Shown here piece after piece: positions 12,210 to 23,066 of a stretch of DNA of 64,000 bases. Under the pieces are notes generated by a model that did not search any database, was not told the DNA's origin, and was given only the letters and a program-made list of their open reading frames with translations. The position numbers and the translations under genes were made by a program. Position 1 is the stretch's first letter. Every line of letters starts with the position of its first letter. The stretch spans positions 62,001 through 126,000 of the forward strand of contig JBAJFE010000048.1 in the NCBI GenBank assembly GCA_037903355.1, written 5' to 3'. Origin of the DNA: Trichuris trichiura (taxonomy: Eukaryota; Nematoda; Enoplea; Trichinellida; Trichuridae).

Positions 12210-14730
12210 TATCCGAAGTGCTCACGGTGCACAAGTCCTTGAAGCAGCCAAGCTGCTAGAACAGACAAGCAACAAGCTTACATTGACACTCGGTAAGCTT
12301 ACCTTCCTCATGAAATGTCGTGACGCTGGCCTGCTGCCAAAATGCTTCCATCTAAAATGGAACCACGCTCACAGTCGACGAACGAGTAACTTATTGAAAT
12401 CCACCGGTTTCTCCCTGTTGCGATCCACCATCAGGGACCACAGAAAAACAATAGCCCACTTAAGGTGTATTTGTAACAACTCCTCAGCCCTCCTCTCCGA
12501 TTCTCTAAGACCAGACCTTCTCTCCCAACTCATACTCCACACCAAAAATACCAGTTCACTAATAAAAATAAACCAATCTACCATTTTAGACAAAAAGTTC
12601 CAGTCCTTATTCTGTTCTCGCTCCTGGGAGTTCCGTAGGTCCAACACCAAGCAAGCACACCCTCCTACACCCAATAGTATAGATAAAACCATAGTTAATT
12701 TGAGCTCGGTTGTCTTAAACAACACTGAGACAACAGTCTTAAGTAAAGGTTTAAATTTTGTCCCCACTCCCAAAAGCCCCCCCATTTTAGATATAATCTC
12801 TTCCACAGAGCAGAGCCTCGCCTACACTGATCCCAAAACAGCAAAGGAAATCAAGGGATACATCTCCAGCCTAGTATTGCGCAACAACAACAACAATCGT
12901 CCGACCCCAAACCTAAACAGTTCAGAACGGGGGGTCATTAAAAGTCTAAAATCTAGAACGGACATTGTGATTACGAAGGCTGACAAAGGTAATACGGTTG
13001 TTATACTGGATAGGGATATCTATACACAAAAGATAAAGGAGCTCCTCAGCAACCCCGTTTACCGTCCCATAAAACAAGACCCGACCGATAAGACCCGAAA
13101 ACTTTTGCAAAATATGTTAGACTCCTTCGCCAACGAACCCCAGGACCCAATTATTTCTAAAATAAACCGTAGTCTCTCATACATCAGTAACACTAGGTGC
13201 CCTGAGCTTTACGGCCTTCCCAAAATCCACAAACCAGGGGTCCCTCCAAGACCAGTTGTCTCCAGCATTAATAGTGTCACCTCAAGACTTTGTTCATATC
13301 TAAAAACTATAATCCAACCCCTAACCGGTAAACGCGAGTCCAATGTTAAAAATTGTAAAGAATTTTGTTCCTCACTAAAAGACGTAAAAATGCAGCCCGG
13401 TGACATCATGGTTAGTTACGACGTAAAAGACCTTTTCACAAGCATCCCCATAAAATATACCATCAACTTGCTTCAAACTCTGTTAGATGCGGACGACACC
13501 ATCTTGCAGAGGACGAAATTAAACCCCACCCACATAGTTAAATTAGTGTCGTTCTGCATGCACGAGGGCAACTACTTCAGATTCCAGGACAGTTTCTTCT
13601 CACAAAAGGACGGTGCACCTTTGGGTAGTCCACTCTCCCCCATACTTGCGGAGGTCTTCATGGAACATCTCGAAGAAAAAGCCTTCAGCACTCTGCAAGA
13701 CTGTGCCCCTCCTATCCTTTTCAAAAGATATGTAGACGACATCTTTGCCATCATAAGATCAGGCAGTGAAGAAACTCTCTTGGAACACCTGAATAGTCTC
13801 TTCCCTAACCAGATAACGCTGACCATTGAGAAGGAAAATAATTGTAAACTCCCCTTTCTAGACGTCTTAGTCATTAAACAAGGGAATAAGTTAAAAACAA
13901 CAGTTTATAGAAAACCCACCCACTCTGACCGGCACCTTAATTTTTCTTCCCACCACCCTATTTCAGTTAAAAGAGGTATAGTTAAAGGGATGGTTGATCG
14001 GGCCCTAAATGTTTGTGACCCTGAATATTTAAACACTGAGTTAAGACATATTTACAACACACTATGCAGTAACGGATACCCCAGCAAATTTATCAATTCC
14101 ATCATTAAACAGTGCCAACAAAATAAAACTTTACCTCCGTCCCCGCCCGATAACCAACAACGCCCGGTGCTGCTCCTCCCATACTATAGTGGCTTAAGTG
14201 AAAAGATCAGGAGACTGGGGCATTCCTTAAATTTCAATGTTAGGTTTAAGAGCTCGTGCAATCTTCGTTCGATTGTGAGGAATGACAAGATCAAGGTTCC
14301 TTTTGACAGCAGACCCGGTGTCGTTTACCAAATAAAGTGTGGTTGCAACGCCTCCTACATAGGAGAAACGGGCAACACTTTACTTAAGAGATTCGATCAA
14401 CACATGAAGAATGTGTTGACATACAAGAACGCGGAACGTAGACTCAATGGGGTACAGGCCACTGGCCCGGGGCGACCACCTACAACGGACCCTCGAAAAG
14501 CCATGGAAAAAGCGATAAGTGCCTCGGTGATCGTGGAGCACGCATCCAGGTGCACACTCGACCCGCACCCGAAGATCATTTGCCGCGAGACCCTGTTACA
14601 TCTTAGGCGCATTAAGGAGGCTCTCTACATCCAGAGCAACTCCACTATTAATCGCGACAATGGTGTGGCGGTTAGTGAAGTATGGGCTGCGCTGATTAAT
14701 AAATTCCAATGCTGCGCCCTACCCAACTAA
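12166..14730 (+). CDS. Penelope-like element polyprotein (reverse transcriptase + GIY-YIG)
   Basis: This is an intact 854-codon frame. It contains [17 protein letters not shown] near residue 270, YGLPKIHKPGVPPRPVVSS near 348, motif A SYDVKDLFTSIP (Asp about 419), QKDGAPLGSPLSPILAE (motif B), YVDDIFAII (residues 522-525), PFLDVLVIK, and VVYQIKCGCN...[10 protein letters not shown] near 718-738, the GIY-YIG core. It ends with the NRDNGVAVSEVWAALINKF tail seen in all copies here. It copies element RNA into a new site. The chosen start ATG is in the left repeat and is shared with the vestigial N-terminus at 57195. No intron is seen. This is the only undamaged transposon ORF in the window, so the element may be recently or currently active. 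Confidence 0.95.
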   Translation: MKQPKPVKRHPVFRNIRSAHGAQVLEAAKLLEQTSNKLTLTLGKLTFLMKCRDAGLLPKCFHLKWNHAHSRRTSNLLKSTGFSLLRSTIRDHRKTIAHLRCICNNSSALLSDSLRPDLLSQLILHTKNTSSLIKINQSTILDKKFQSLFCSRSWEFRRSNTKQAHPPTPNSIDKTIVNLSSVVLNNTETTVLSKGLNFVPTPKSPPILDIISSTEQSLAYTDPKTAKEIKGYISSLVLRNNNNNRPTPNLNSSERGVIKSLKSRTDIVITKADKGNTVVILDRDIYTQKIKELLSNPVYRPIKQDPTDKTRKLLQNMLDSFANEPQDPIISKINRSLSYISNTRCPELYGLPKIHKPGVPPRPVVSSINSVTSRLCSYLKTIIQPLTGKRESNVKNCKEFCSSLKDVKMQPGDIMVSYDVKDLFTSIPIKYTINLLQTLLDADDTILQRTKLNPTHIVKLVSFCMHEGNYFRFQDSFFSQKDGAPLGSPLSPILAEVFMEHLEEKAFSTLQDCAPPILFKRYVDDIFAIIRSGSEETLLEHLNSLFPNQITLTIEKENNCKLPFLDVLVIKQGNKLKTTVYRKPTHSDRHLNFSSHHPISVKRGIVKGMVDRALNVCDPEYLNTELRHIYNTLCSNGYPSKFINSIIKQCQQNKTLPPSPPDNQQRPVLLLPYYSGLSEKIRRLGHSLNFNVRFKSSCNLRSIVRNDKIKVPFDSRPGVVYQIKCGCNASYIGETGNTLLKRFDQHMKNVLTYKNAERRLNGVQATGPGRPPTTDPRKAMEKAISASVIVEHASRCTLDPHPKIICRETLLHLRRIKEALYIQSNSTINRDNGVAVSEVWAALINKFQCCALPN

Positions 14731-14793
14731 TCAAACACCCATTGTCCCCATGTGCTATATAAACCCCTTACCGAATAAACACCTTCTCCCCAA

Positions 14794-14837
14794 CACTGCT
14801 GACGACGGAACAAGAGCAGTTCCGAAACGTACGGTAT
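14794..14837 (+). ncRNA. Minimal type I hammerhead-like motif at right pseudo-LTR
   Basis: The order is ACTG (stem I strand), CTGACGA, an extra C, stem II GGAAC/GTTCC, GAAA, CG-TA, then CGGT (stem I strand). Stem III would be only ACGU, which is self-complementary and possible only between two RNA molecules. Cleavage would fall after A14831. Such minimal dimer-type hammerheads are known from animal Penelope-like elements. Cleavage activity here is inferred. Confidence 0.7.
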
Positions 14838-14996
14838 TCGATTTGTTCTGTAATTTCTCTAACAATTTGCTCATCCATTCGTTGGTAGGGCACTTTGCAG
14901 TTTACTTACAGATACATCCAACAGGCCAAACCCGTGAATCAGAACATCAAATATGAAACAACCCAAGCCTGTTAAAAGACATCCTGTCTTTAGAAA
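14833..14996 (+). repeat. Right direct repeat (pseudo-LTR) of intact PLE
   Basis: This copy is identical to 12046-12209. It contains CCGTGAATCAGAAC and the ORF start region ([13 protein letters not shown]). The identity of the two repeats argues for a recent insertion or recent gene conversion. Confidence 0.93.
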
Positions 14997-15083
14997 ATTC
15001 TTTAAGCCATAGTAAAAAACAGAATCAACGAAGTCATTCTGCGCATAACTTATGCGTACGTGAATGACTCTGACGGTCTAAAT

Positions 15084-15539
15084 CAGCAATTCTCACGGTG
15101 GGGCATGTGCCCCACCAGGGAGGGGGGTTCAAATCACCAAGGAGGTCTTTGGGAGGCACTTCTGAGCTTTGGGGGAACATGCCCCACCTGGGCCATCGTG
15201 TTGAAGTGTATAGGAAGGTGGAGTCCGGGGGTCAGATATTGTGCGCACTGCTTAAGAAAAAGTTGCATGCTGTTGCGGTCCGCAATTCTGATTGGCTCGA
15301 AAGGAAGACCGAGGGGGCAGTCGGCTGAGAGGTGAGAACGTAAGTGTTCGACCCTTAGAGTGCTTACCACTTACCCCACATAACTTTGTGCGGCACCTAT
15401 ATTATAACGTCCCGGCTACCCACCGGTCGCCCCTCTAGCCAATCAGCGCGCTTGAAATTGGCCAATCAGAATTGGGAGCCCCAAACGCTTGGAAACATTT
15501 ACAGGGAGGCCCTGGCAACCCCGACCTTGAGAAGTGCTG
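15084..15539. mobile_element. Non-autonomous hAT MITE with 8-bp TSD
   Basis: This 456-bp unit starts CAGCAATTCTCAC and ends GAGAAGTGCTG. It is flanked by a perfect 8-bp duplication GTCTAAAT (15076-15083 and 15540-15547). It has G/C-rich subterminal blocks (GGGGCATGTGCCCCACC) and no transposase. Its ends are related to, but distinct from, the CAGCCATTCTCAAC MITE family. Confidence 0.87.
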
Positions 15540-15957
15540 GTCTAAATGCACCGCGCAAACGTACAGTTTGTACAGTTTATCTCACAACAAATCTGTTTGT
15601 AAGGGTTTTAAAACCATTTTCTTGCACGCTTATATGGAACACAGCCCCAAAGCATGAAGCATTTAGATTTATGAAATTCAATTAAAAGAAATTCTACAAA
15701 ACCAGTAGAATAATGATAAATCCAGCTTCTGAAAAAGGCTAGCGAAAACGAAATCCATTGCTCTTTTACGTACCTTAAAATGCGCAGATACCTGAAAGAA
15801 CTTAACGCTTTAGGTAAACCGTTTGCAAGCCAAAAAGTGACAAGAGATAATGTATTTGAAGATATAGTGTCTTCGTACGGGACCGTATAATTTCATTTGG
15901 TTGCTTCTTTTTGTACGGGTTTTTATGTTCCGTTGAAAAAACTTTTATTACTAAAAT

Positions 15958-15999
15958 GTCCGGAGCTTTCGGGTCATTCGAGACCCGTCATCAGCGGTC
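15958..15999 (-). ncRNA. Hammerhead-like motif (left inverted end)
   Basis: On the minus strand: ACCG, CTGATGA, C, stem II GGGTC/GACCC, GAAA, GCTC, CGGAC. Stem I pairs CCG with CGG; stem III is the palindrome AGCU. It is identical to the copy at 18346-18390. Confidence 0.72.
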
Positions 16000-16157
16000 T
16001 TAAGTTGTAAATATGATTTTTAGCAGCGAATGCTATCTATCGTTTCCGAGGATTTTAAAGCGGGCATTTTTAAAGTTTTCCGTTGGTAGGTTCTTGCATT
16101 TGAGTCTGTCAGCGCAATTCTTTTTTTCATATTGCACCCTTTCTTGACATCATTGCC

Positions 16158-18075
16158 TCAGTTGAAGATAGCCTATCTTCAGTTGATCCACAGAAAGCCA
16201 CGCAGATCAAGCGGGATTTATCTACGTTAATCCTAGATCACCGCTTCAGCACCACCCCAAACTTAAGCCGATATGAGGTCAACTGCTTAAATCGACTTAA
16301 AAGGCAGCCTGATAGAATTATAACTAAAGCAGATAAAGGCAATAGAATTGTCCTACTCGACAGAACCACTTACAACGAAAAAATGATAACTATCTTGAAC
16401 GCGGACAGTTATACACCTCTGCCCAATGACCCTACAGAATTGTCACGGAAGAATCTTCGTTCCCTTCTCATGACTTACGGCACAGAAACCAAGGAACCAG
16501 AAATCATCAAGATAGCGAAGCATCTTAGGTTCACATCAAATTACAGACCCCCTCAGCTCTACGGCCTGCCTAAAGTGCACAAACCGGAGGTCCCACTAAG
16601 ACCAATAGTTTCCACAATTAACAGCACCACAAGTGAGCTCGGCCGATATTTGAAAAAGGTGATCAAACCACTAACTGGCAAAGAACCGTCCTTCGTCAAA
16701 AATAGTAACACCTTCGTCAACGAAATACGAGAATACCATCTAGAACCGGACGAAATCTTAGTTAGCTACGATGTAAAAGATTTGTTCCCTAGCATTCCGA
16801 TTTCGAAAACTCTCGATACACTATACAATCTCCTCAATACAGACACAAATTTGTTCACCAGAACCAAGTTAAATCCTTTCCACATTGTCAAGTTGGTATC
16901 ATTCTGTATGCAAGAAAGCAATTACTTCATGTTTGATAATAAGTTCTACAAACAATCTAACGGTGTCCCTATGGGCAACCCACTATCTCCTATCCTGGCC
17001 GAAATATTCATGGAGAGTTTTGAAAGGCAAATGTTGAAAACGGTAGATAGGCAAATAGCCCCACGACTATTCAAAAGATACGTAGATGACATCTTCGTAA
17101 TTATCAAAAATGGAAAGGAAGAACAGTTTCTAGAATTTCTTAACAGCGTATGCCCCAATCAAATCGTTTTTACAATGGAGAAAGAATCAAACCGAACCCT
17201 CCCCTTCCTTGACACACTGATTATTCGCACTAATCAAGGACTAAAAACCAGAGTTTACAGAAAACCCACGAACACAGATCAGTACCTCAATTTTTCATCA
17301 CATCACCCACGATCAGTAATGCGTGGTATCCTCTCCGGAATGATAAACAGAGCATTCAATTTATGCAGTCCCGAATATCTCCAGCCAGAAATTAACTACG
17401 TTAGAAAAATCTTCTACAAAAACGGTTATCCTAAATCCTTTATTAACCAAGTGTTCAACCACAAGCTTCGCATTGTGAGTCTCCAAAGCAAAACACTCCG
17501 CACACTTGTCTGGTTATTCCTTATGTGCCAGGTTTAGGCGAAAAGATTGTCCAATTAGGAAAAAGATTAGGCTTCAGAGTCTTTTCCAAAAGTTCGCCCA
17601 ACCTCAGGGCAATTCTTCGCACAGACAAAACTAAAATCCCCGCAAACAAAAAGACAGGATTAATATACGCGGTTGAATGCTCTTGCTCAGAGATTTATAT
17701 TCTGGATATTAGGGAAACAGCCTAGAGCATAGATTTAACGAACACTCAAAAAAGCTCACAAGTTACAATAACGCGAAAGCCATACTCAACAATGGTACCA
17801 ATCTAACCACACAGCGAGGCAGACCAATCGTGGACCCAAAAATTACAATGGAAAAAGCCAAACAAGCCTCTGCTGTAGTGGAACACGCGACGCAATGCAC
17901 GCAACCACTCCACCCAAAAGTTTTATGTTACGAAAACAATTTACGGTTAAGAAGAATTAAAGAAGCACTACATATTAGACATAATACGACTTACAACCGC
18001 GATCAAGGAGTGGACATAAGTGGGATTTGGACAAATATTGTGACGCGGTATAATTGTTGCTCACTCAACAGATGA
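16158..18075 (+). pseudogene. Penelope-like RT/GIY-YIG ORF, 5'-truncated with frameshifts
   Basis: An open frame runs from about 16158 (LASVEDSLSSVDPQKATQI) to 17537. It has ADKGNRIVLLDR, YGLPKVHKPEVPLRPIVST, SYDVKDLFPSIPI, NGVPMGNPLSPILAEIFM and YVDDIFVII, all RT motifs intact. A frameshift near 17505 moves to 17525-17725 ([17 protein letters not shown], then VECSCSEIYI), and another near 17700 breaks the GIY-YIG core. The tail resumes at 17830-18075 (NRDQGVDISGIWTNIVTRY). About 200 N-terminal residues are missing compared with the intact copy at 12166. Confidence 0.88.
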
Positions 18076-18345
18076 AATACAAAAAAACCGGGAAAGAAGA
18101 AAAAACAAATAATTAGAACAAATAGAAATGGATAAGATTGCAATATATATGGAACAAAGAAAGAAAAAGAAAAAGGAAAAAGAAGAAAGTAAGAAGAAGA
18201 AAAAATGAATGCAATATGAAAAAAAAGAATTGCGCTAACAGACTAAAATGCAAGAACCTACCAACGGAAAACTTTAAAAATGCCCGCTTTAAAATCCTCG
18301 GAAACGATAGATGGCATTCGCTGCCAAAAATCATATTTACAACTT

Positions 18346-18390
18346 AAGACCGCTGATGACGGGTCTCGAATGACCCGAAAGCTCCGGACA
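18346..18390 (+). ncRNA. Hammerhead-like motif (right end of PLE)
   Basis: ACCG, CTGATGA, C, GGGTC/GACCC stem II, GAAA, GCTC, CGGAC. Predicted cleavage is after C18384. It is the best-preserved motif of the AGCU stem III class in the window. A hairpin-forming ACGGGAC...TCCGTAC tip follows. Confidence 0.75.
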
Positions 18391-18496
18391 TTTTAGTAAT
18401 AAAATTTTTTTAAACGGGACATAAAAATCCGTACAAAAAGAAGCAACCAAGAGATAATGTACACACAACTTAAAATTAAATACTATAAAAAAGACA

Positions 18497-20255
18497 CTAT
18501 CTTAGGATTACCGTTACTTTGCATGAGGATACAAACAGCATGTAAGTAGGATTAAACACCAGACAACGGCATGGATGGCGATGACGCCCGTTAAGAACAA
18601 ATGGTTCAAAATCAAGAATGCTTTCGAACTTCAATAAGCGATCCAAGTCCCACACACATACTTTTCCGTCTTCAGAGCCTGAAAAGCTTCAACGGGCAAA
18701 AAACCGCAAAACTCCCAACGAGATGCAATAACCTACCTGAAAAAACGTACTTGCTATCAGGTGAGAAACAAGCACCCGTGTTGACTCCTTCCTTATGGAC
18801 AAATCCCTGTTTAAAGCAAATTTACTAAAAGTTTGTTTGAAAATGGAATCGTCTAAATTACCGTGAGCAAGCGACGCAGCTTTCCAGTAGATGTATCCAG
18901 GAGAATTATATATCCGCAATCTGTAGTTACCATTAGGTAGTTCCTGTCTGGAGAAAAATCAACTCCAGTCCATTGTGACCGCTCCATGAACTCCTGTTTA
19001 GTATCGTACAGCGCAAATGGACCCTGCATCAGCGTTATCATGAAGTCCTACGCACCAGTGTCTCAGAATTTATACTCTCCGATAATTTCGTATATCGTAT
19101 AATCTGATTTCTGAGTCATTGGAAGCGGCAGCAAACATCTTCGCCTCACGATCAATGGCGACCTGAGCCCTATCATCCAGACTGATTACAGTCTCAAATA
19201 AAAGAAACGTAAAATTCACTAAAAAAACATGTAAACGCCAACCTGTGGTATCTTAAACCTGGACTCCCAAAGATAGGTTAACCTATCCTTTCCTGAAGAC
19301 AAGAAATAATCTCCATTTCGAGTTATTGCGAGTGATTGCACTCTGAAACTCACAGTGTGAAAAGATTATTATTCTTAGTAATAAACCTGTCTGTATGCCC
19401 TTGAAAATACCGCATATACTTGTTCTTCGTCATTGACAGTAGTCTTATGGTATCTGCAAAAGGATTTTCCACTGCTTAACTTTTAAAAAAACTAGAGCTT
19501 CTCTATCTTTCTCGTGTCCGTACTAGGTAAACATTGCTTCGCAATAACGTAGCATCGAAAGAAGCAAATAACACCGGTCTGTGATGACGGCGTCGGTGCC
19601 GACAGTCTGACTGGTTCCGCCATTGAAATGTGACGTAAGGGCACGTCAGATCGCATATACACCAGTGGTTCCCATCTTTGGCTGGCTTAGACCGTGTATA
19701 TGCATCCGGACGAATAGGAAGAATTTGCTGCAGGGAGCTGCTCAGTATAACCCCATGCCGCCTGAGGCACACTAAAAATGGAGAATACAGGCGCCTAAGC
19801 AAGCGAACATTGCTAAGCCTTCTCTATGTCTCACAGTTAAAACCGGCAGTCAATAAAACTGACGACACCGACATCAATGTCATCACGAATGGTTTTGTTT
19901 ACTTGTTTACGGGCACGAGAGACGAATCGAAATGTTTAACGAACTGTCAGTCATCGTTGCCGTATGAAGAACTTCGTATGGACTAAGGAATCGAACCAGC
20001 CCCACACCATACTTCTTGCTGTAAAGCGTGGAATGAATCCTGGAAAGCTGTTTTTAAAATTACGGTTCCACAGTATTTAAAAGTCGCTTACTCGCCGCGA
20101 TTACAATTGAATAAAGTAATCGAACGATCATCTTCAGAACCAACAACGACGTGAGAGCCACTGGAATGAACATCAATGGACGTCACTAAATGCTTGTTTT
20201 CTTTGAAGCGAATGGCCACCTCCATATTTTTTATCACATCACTCGTGAGATACAT
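18497..20255 (-). CDS. WDR82: WDR82/Swd2-like WD40-repeat protein (SET1/PP1 complex subunit homologue)
   Basis: There are eight exons: 20255-20092, 20039-19945, 19453-19387, 19342-19243, 19192-19076, 19023-18862, 18806-18737 and 18678-18497. All are GT-AG with consistent phase and give 318 codons (human WDR82 has 313). Diagnostic stretches are STLYSKKYGVGLVRF, NKYMRYFQGHTDR, SNDSEIRLYDIR, GPFALYD...QWTGVDFSPD, GSEDGKVCVWDL and CLVFNPTYMLF. WDR82 is a WD40 adaptor of the Set1 H3K4 methyltransferase and PNUTS-PP1 complexes. The protein is quite diverged from vertebrates. Introns are 44-58 bp except intron 2 (19944-19454, 491 bp), which holds a hAT-like end (CAGTGGTTCCCATCTTTGGC near 19660). The 3' flank is occupied by a PLE. 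Confidence 0.94.
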
Positions 20256-20774
20256 TTTTCCTTAATTAAAAAACTACAAGGGAATATTAGCCTTCAGTAA
20301 ACATATAGCAGACAGGATATATGGGTGTTCCCTAAAGTCTGATAAAACTAGCGTGCTGACGTCCAGAAAGCTCAGGAGGAAATACATAAATTAAACGATC
20401 GCAAGTCGCCAAGGAAAGAGCATGCACAGGTGGCCCTCGTTATACGCGAACTTTTTATCCGCGAGATTCTATACAACGCGATTCGTCCGGCGTGAAATAG
20501 TGACGTCATCTTTTCACAAAAACATGCGCACTGCTGGCTGGCATTATAATTGCAGTAATGTCGTTGCCTGCCTGAGCAGCAGCGTGATCGTCTGTCCGGG
20601 CGCGAAAGACTTTTTCCTTCTACAATGCTCTCTAACCGCGCACAGTGCTAATGAAGGCTTGTCATTTTTCTGATTGTTCGTTATTGCTTCGTGCGCGTTG
20701 TTGATTTCATTCGCCGTGTGCAAACATCAGTTTCCCTTTAGCCTGGTGAGTCTGAACTTTCGCGTCGTTTAACT

Positions 20775-21257
20775 CAGCCATTCTCAACCTTTTCTGCGCT
20801 AGGCCCCCCTTGGAAGGTGTCCTCAGGTGCCAGGCCCCCCTTTTCCTATTGGTCGATTAATTTTTGCGTTTTTTATATAGGAGCCAATCAGCTTTCAACG
20901 GCAACCTCCTAGGATCAAGTTAATGCAATGATACAGTGCGAATATATAGTCGTCAAATCATTTGAAAAGAGCACTTGGGGTTCTTCGAAACTAACAATGA
21001 AACAACTTCGTCGAGTCGAGTGAGAATTTATGCCAATCCTCTATAAAGGGATGCTGATAACGATTAACCAATCCTCTATAGAGGACTGGCATAAATTTTC
21101 ACCCTTCCGATCTACCTAACTACGCTTGTTCCAATAAGGCTTCTCAGCCCCCTTGAAGGCCTCCTGCCCCCCCCTCTGAAAAATTTTCGATTTTGGCCCC
21201 CTCTGACACCCTCTCGGCCCCCCTTGGGGGCCCCAGGCCCCTCGTTGAGAATGGCTG
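20775..21257. mobile_element. hAT MITE inserted in Tigger leader, 8-bp TSD
   Basis: This 483-bp unit runs CAGCCATTCTCAACC...GTTGAGAATGGCTG. It is flanked by GTTTAACT at 20767-20774 and 21258-21265. The related Tigger at 43729 has the unoccupied site (a single GTTTAACT near 44055). It is the same family as 41420-41905, in opposite orientation. G/C-run subterminal blocks are prominent. Confidence 0.93.
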
Positions 21258-21281
21258 GTTTAACTGGTGTCACATAGGAGG

Positions 21282-23066
21282 ATGGCTGACAGAAGGCAAC
21301 TAAGTGAACAGAGCGGTTCCTCTAGAACTGAGAAACAACGTAGCGTCCTTACTCTTCATGAGAAAGTAGAAGTCCTTGATCTTTTGAAAAGTGGTTTGTC
21401 ATTTACCGAAGTGGGCCGCAGGGTCTGGAAGAATGAATCCAGCATTCGTACGATAAAGCAGAAGGAAGTTGACATTCGAGCAAGCGTGCATCCCGACCCT
21501 TTACTGGCGAAAAGAGTTGTTGTAGTTCGCAACAAAGTCCTCGTGAAAGCCGAAAAAGCGCTAAGCATTTGGATAGAGGACATGTCGCAGAAGAATGTCC
21601 CTGTCGACGGGAAAGTTATTCGGGAAAAAGCGCTGAGCTTATACGAGCACTTCTCTGGCGTGGTTGCAGAGAACGAGAGAAAAAGGTTTACTGCTAGCAA
21701 AGGATAGCTGGCAAAATACGTGAAGCGCTTCAACCTAAAGAACTTAAAGATCACTGGGGAAACGGCATCGGCTGATTTCGTAGCTGCCTCGACGTTCCCG
21801 AAGGAATTTAAAGAGTTGGTGGACCAAAAAGGTTATCTCCCAGAACAAATTTTCAATTGTGACGAGACAGCATTATTCTGGAAGCAAATGCCAAAGCGCA
21901 CGTACATCCACAAGAGCGCAAAGCAAGCTCCGGGATTCAAGCCACTGAAAGATCGATTCACTCTTGTGCTCTGTGGCAACGCTGCAGGGCACGTGATTAA
22001 GCCTGGCGTTGTATACCGGACTCGTAACCCTCAGCCGCTCAGAAAGAAGAACCTGGACTGCCTACCGGTTTTCTGGCAGCACAACAAGAAAGCGTGGATG
22101 ACGGTTACCCTCTTTACGGAGTGGTTTAACCAGTGCTTCATTCCTGAAGCGAAAAAATACTTGGAAAGCAAGGGGATGGCTTTCAAGGTCCTCCTTGTAA
22201 TTGATAATGCTCCTGGTCACCCGCAATCCCTTTGCTTTGCTAATGAGAACGTCGAGGTAAAATTCTTGCCCGCTAACTCGACATCACTACTACAGCCACT
22301 GGATCAGGGCGCCATAAGATGCGTTAAGGCTACTTATACTCGTCTCGTATTTGGGAAGCTTCGTGATACCCTCCATGCTAATCCTGATTGCGATCTAACC
22401 AGCCTGTGGAAACGTTTCTCAATTGCAGACGCTATCTTCCACATTGCGGAGGCAGTACACGGGATAAAACCTAGAACAGTCAGCGGTTGCTGGAAGCGGT
22501 TGTGGGGAGACGCAGCCAGTGAATGAGAGGACTTAGGTGCTATCGATGAGGAAGTCATGGACATAGTGAATATTGCCAAAGAGTTGGGAGGTGAGGGTTT
22601 CTCCAACATGATAGAAGACGATATCAGAGAGCACATAGAAGATTGTGGAGAACCGTTCATCAACAAGGAACTCGAAGAACTGATGCAATCACCTACGGCC
22701 AGTGACGATGACGTTATGGAAGATAAAGAAGCTCAAACACCCTCGGATTGGACGCTGCAAAAGCTTGCCAGTATTTTCCAGCAAGCGCAGGTCCTGAAGG
22801 ATATGATTGTTGAATACGATCCGTCCATGGAACGTGGCATTATGCTTACACGAGGAATAACGGCTACGTTGAAGCCGCTGCAAGATTTATTCGATGAAGC
22901 GAAGAAAAGGCAGATACAGCTCCCTATAACAATGTTTTTAAATAAAGCTCCGGCAGCTGGGAAGTCTAACACTTTAAGGCGAGAGGCTCTGCAACCAACA
23001 AGTTCAAGAAACCGTAAAACCGGCCGTTCTTCTGGGAATTTGCGCGCACCTACAGAAAGTGCGTAA
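21282..23066 (+). pseudogene. Tigger-like DDE_1 transposase, two nonsense mutations
   Basis: The first real ATG is at 21282 (MADRRQ). In order: a CENP-B-type N-terminal HTH ([19 protein letters not shown]), a Tc5-type HTH region around [16 protein letters not shown], and DDE_1 with IFNCDETALFWK, LLVIDNAPGHP and LQPLDQGAIR as the three acidic blocks. The C-terminal region 22557-23066 is acidic. Only two stops interrupt it: TAG at about 21705 (the 43729 copy has Trp here) and TGA at about 22524 (the 36810 copy has Cys). Apart from these, no frameshift is evident. Confidence 0.92.

Larger units (their letters stand above)
15855..18447 (+). mobile_element. Penelope-like element with inverted ends and 14-bp TSD
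   Basis: The target duplication CAAGAGATAATGTA occurs at 15841-15854 and 18448-18461. The inner inverted arms are 15898-16136 and 18210-18449 (about 240 bp, nearly identical). Each carries the 3' UTR sequence CCAACGGAAAACTTTAAAA and a hammerhead-like motif. The right arm is the natural 3' end. The left arm is the same end reversed and joined to a 5'-truncated coding region. The left arm extends 43 bp further outwards. The right boundary lies only about 50 bp past the WDR82 stop codon. Confidence 0.88.

Noticed and set aside
12369..12806. 145-codon minus-strand open frame inside the intact PLE
   Set aside because: It is antisense to a well-supported reverse transcriptase frame, has no domain, and is explained by codon bias of the sense strand.
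18138..18347. Lys/Arg-rich plus-strand frame (KERKRKRKKKKVRR)
   Set aside because: It is a translation of a purine-rich low-complexity tract in the PLE 3' UTR.
19052..19076. A 28-bp intron in WDR82 ending at GTGCGTAG
   Set aside because: Using the next acceptor (GATGCAG before GGTCCATTT) gives a 52-bp intron, keeps phase 0 and restores the conserved GPFA motif directly after the preceding exon.
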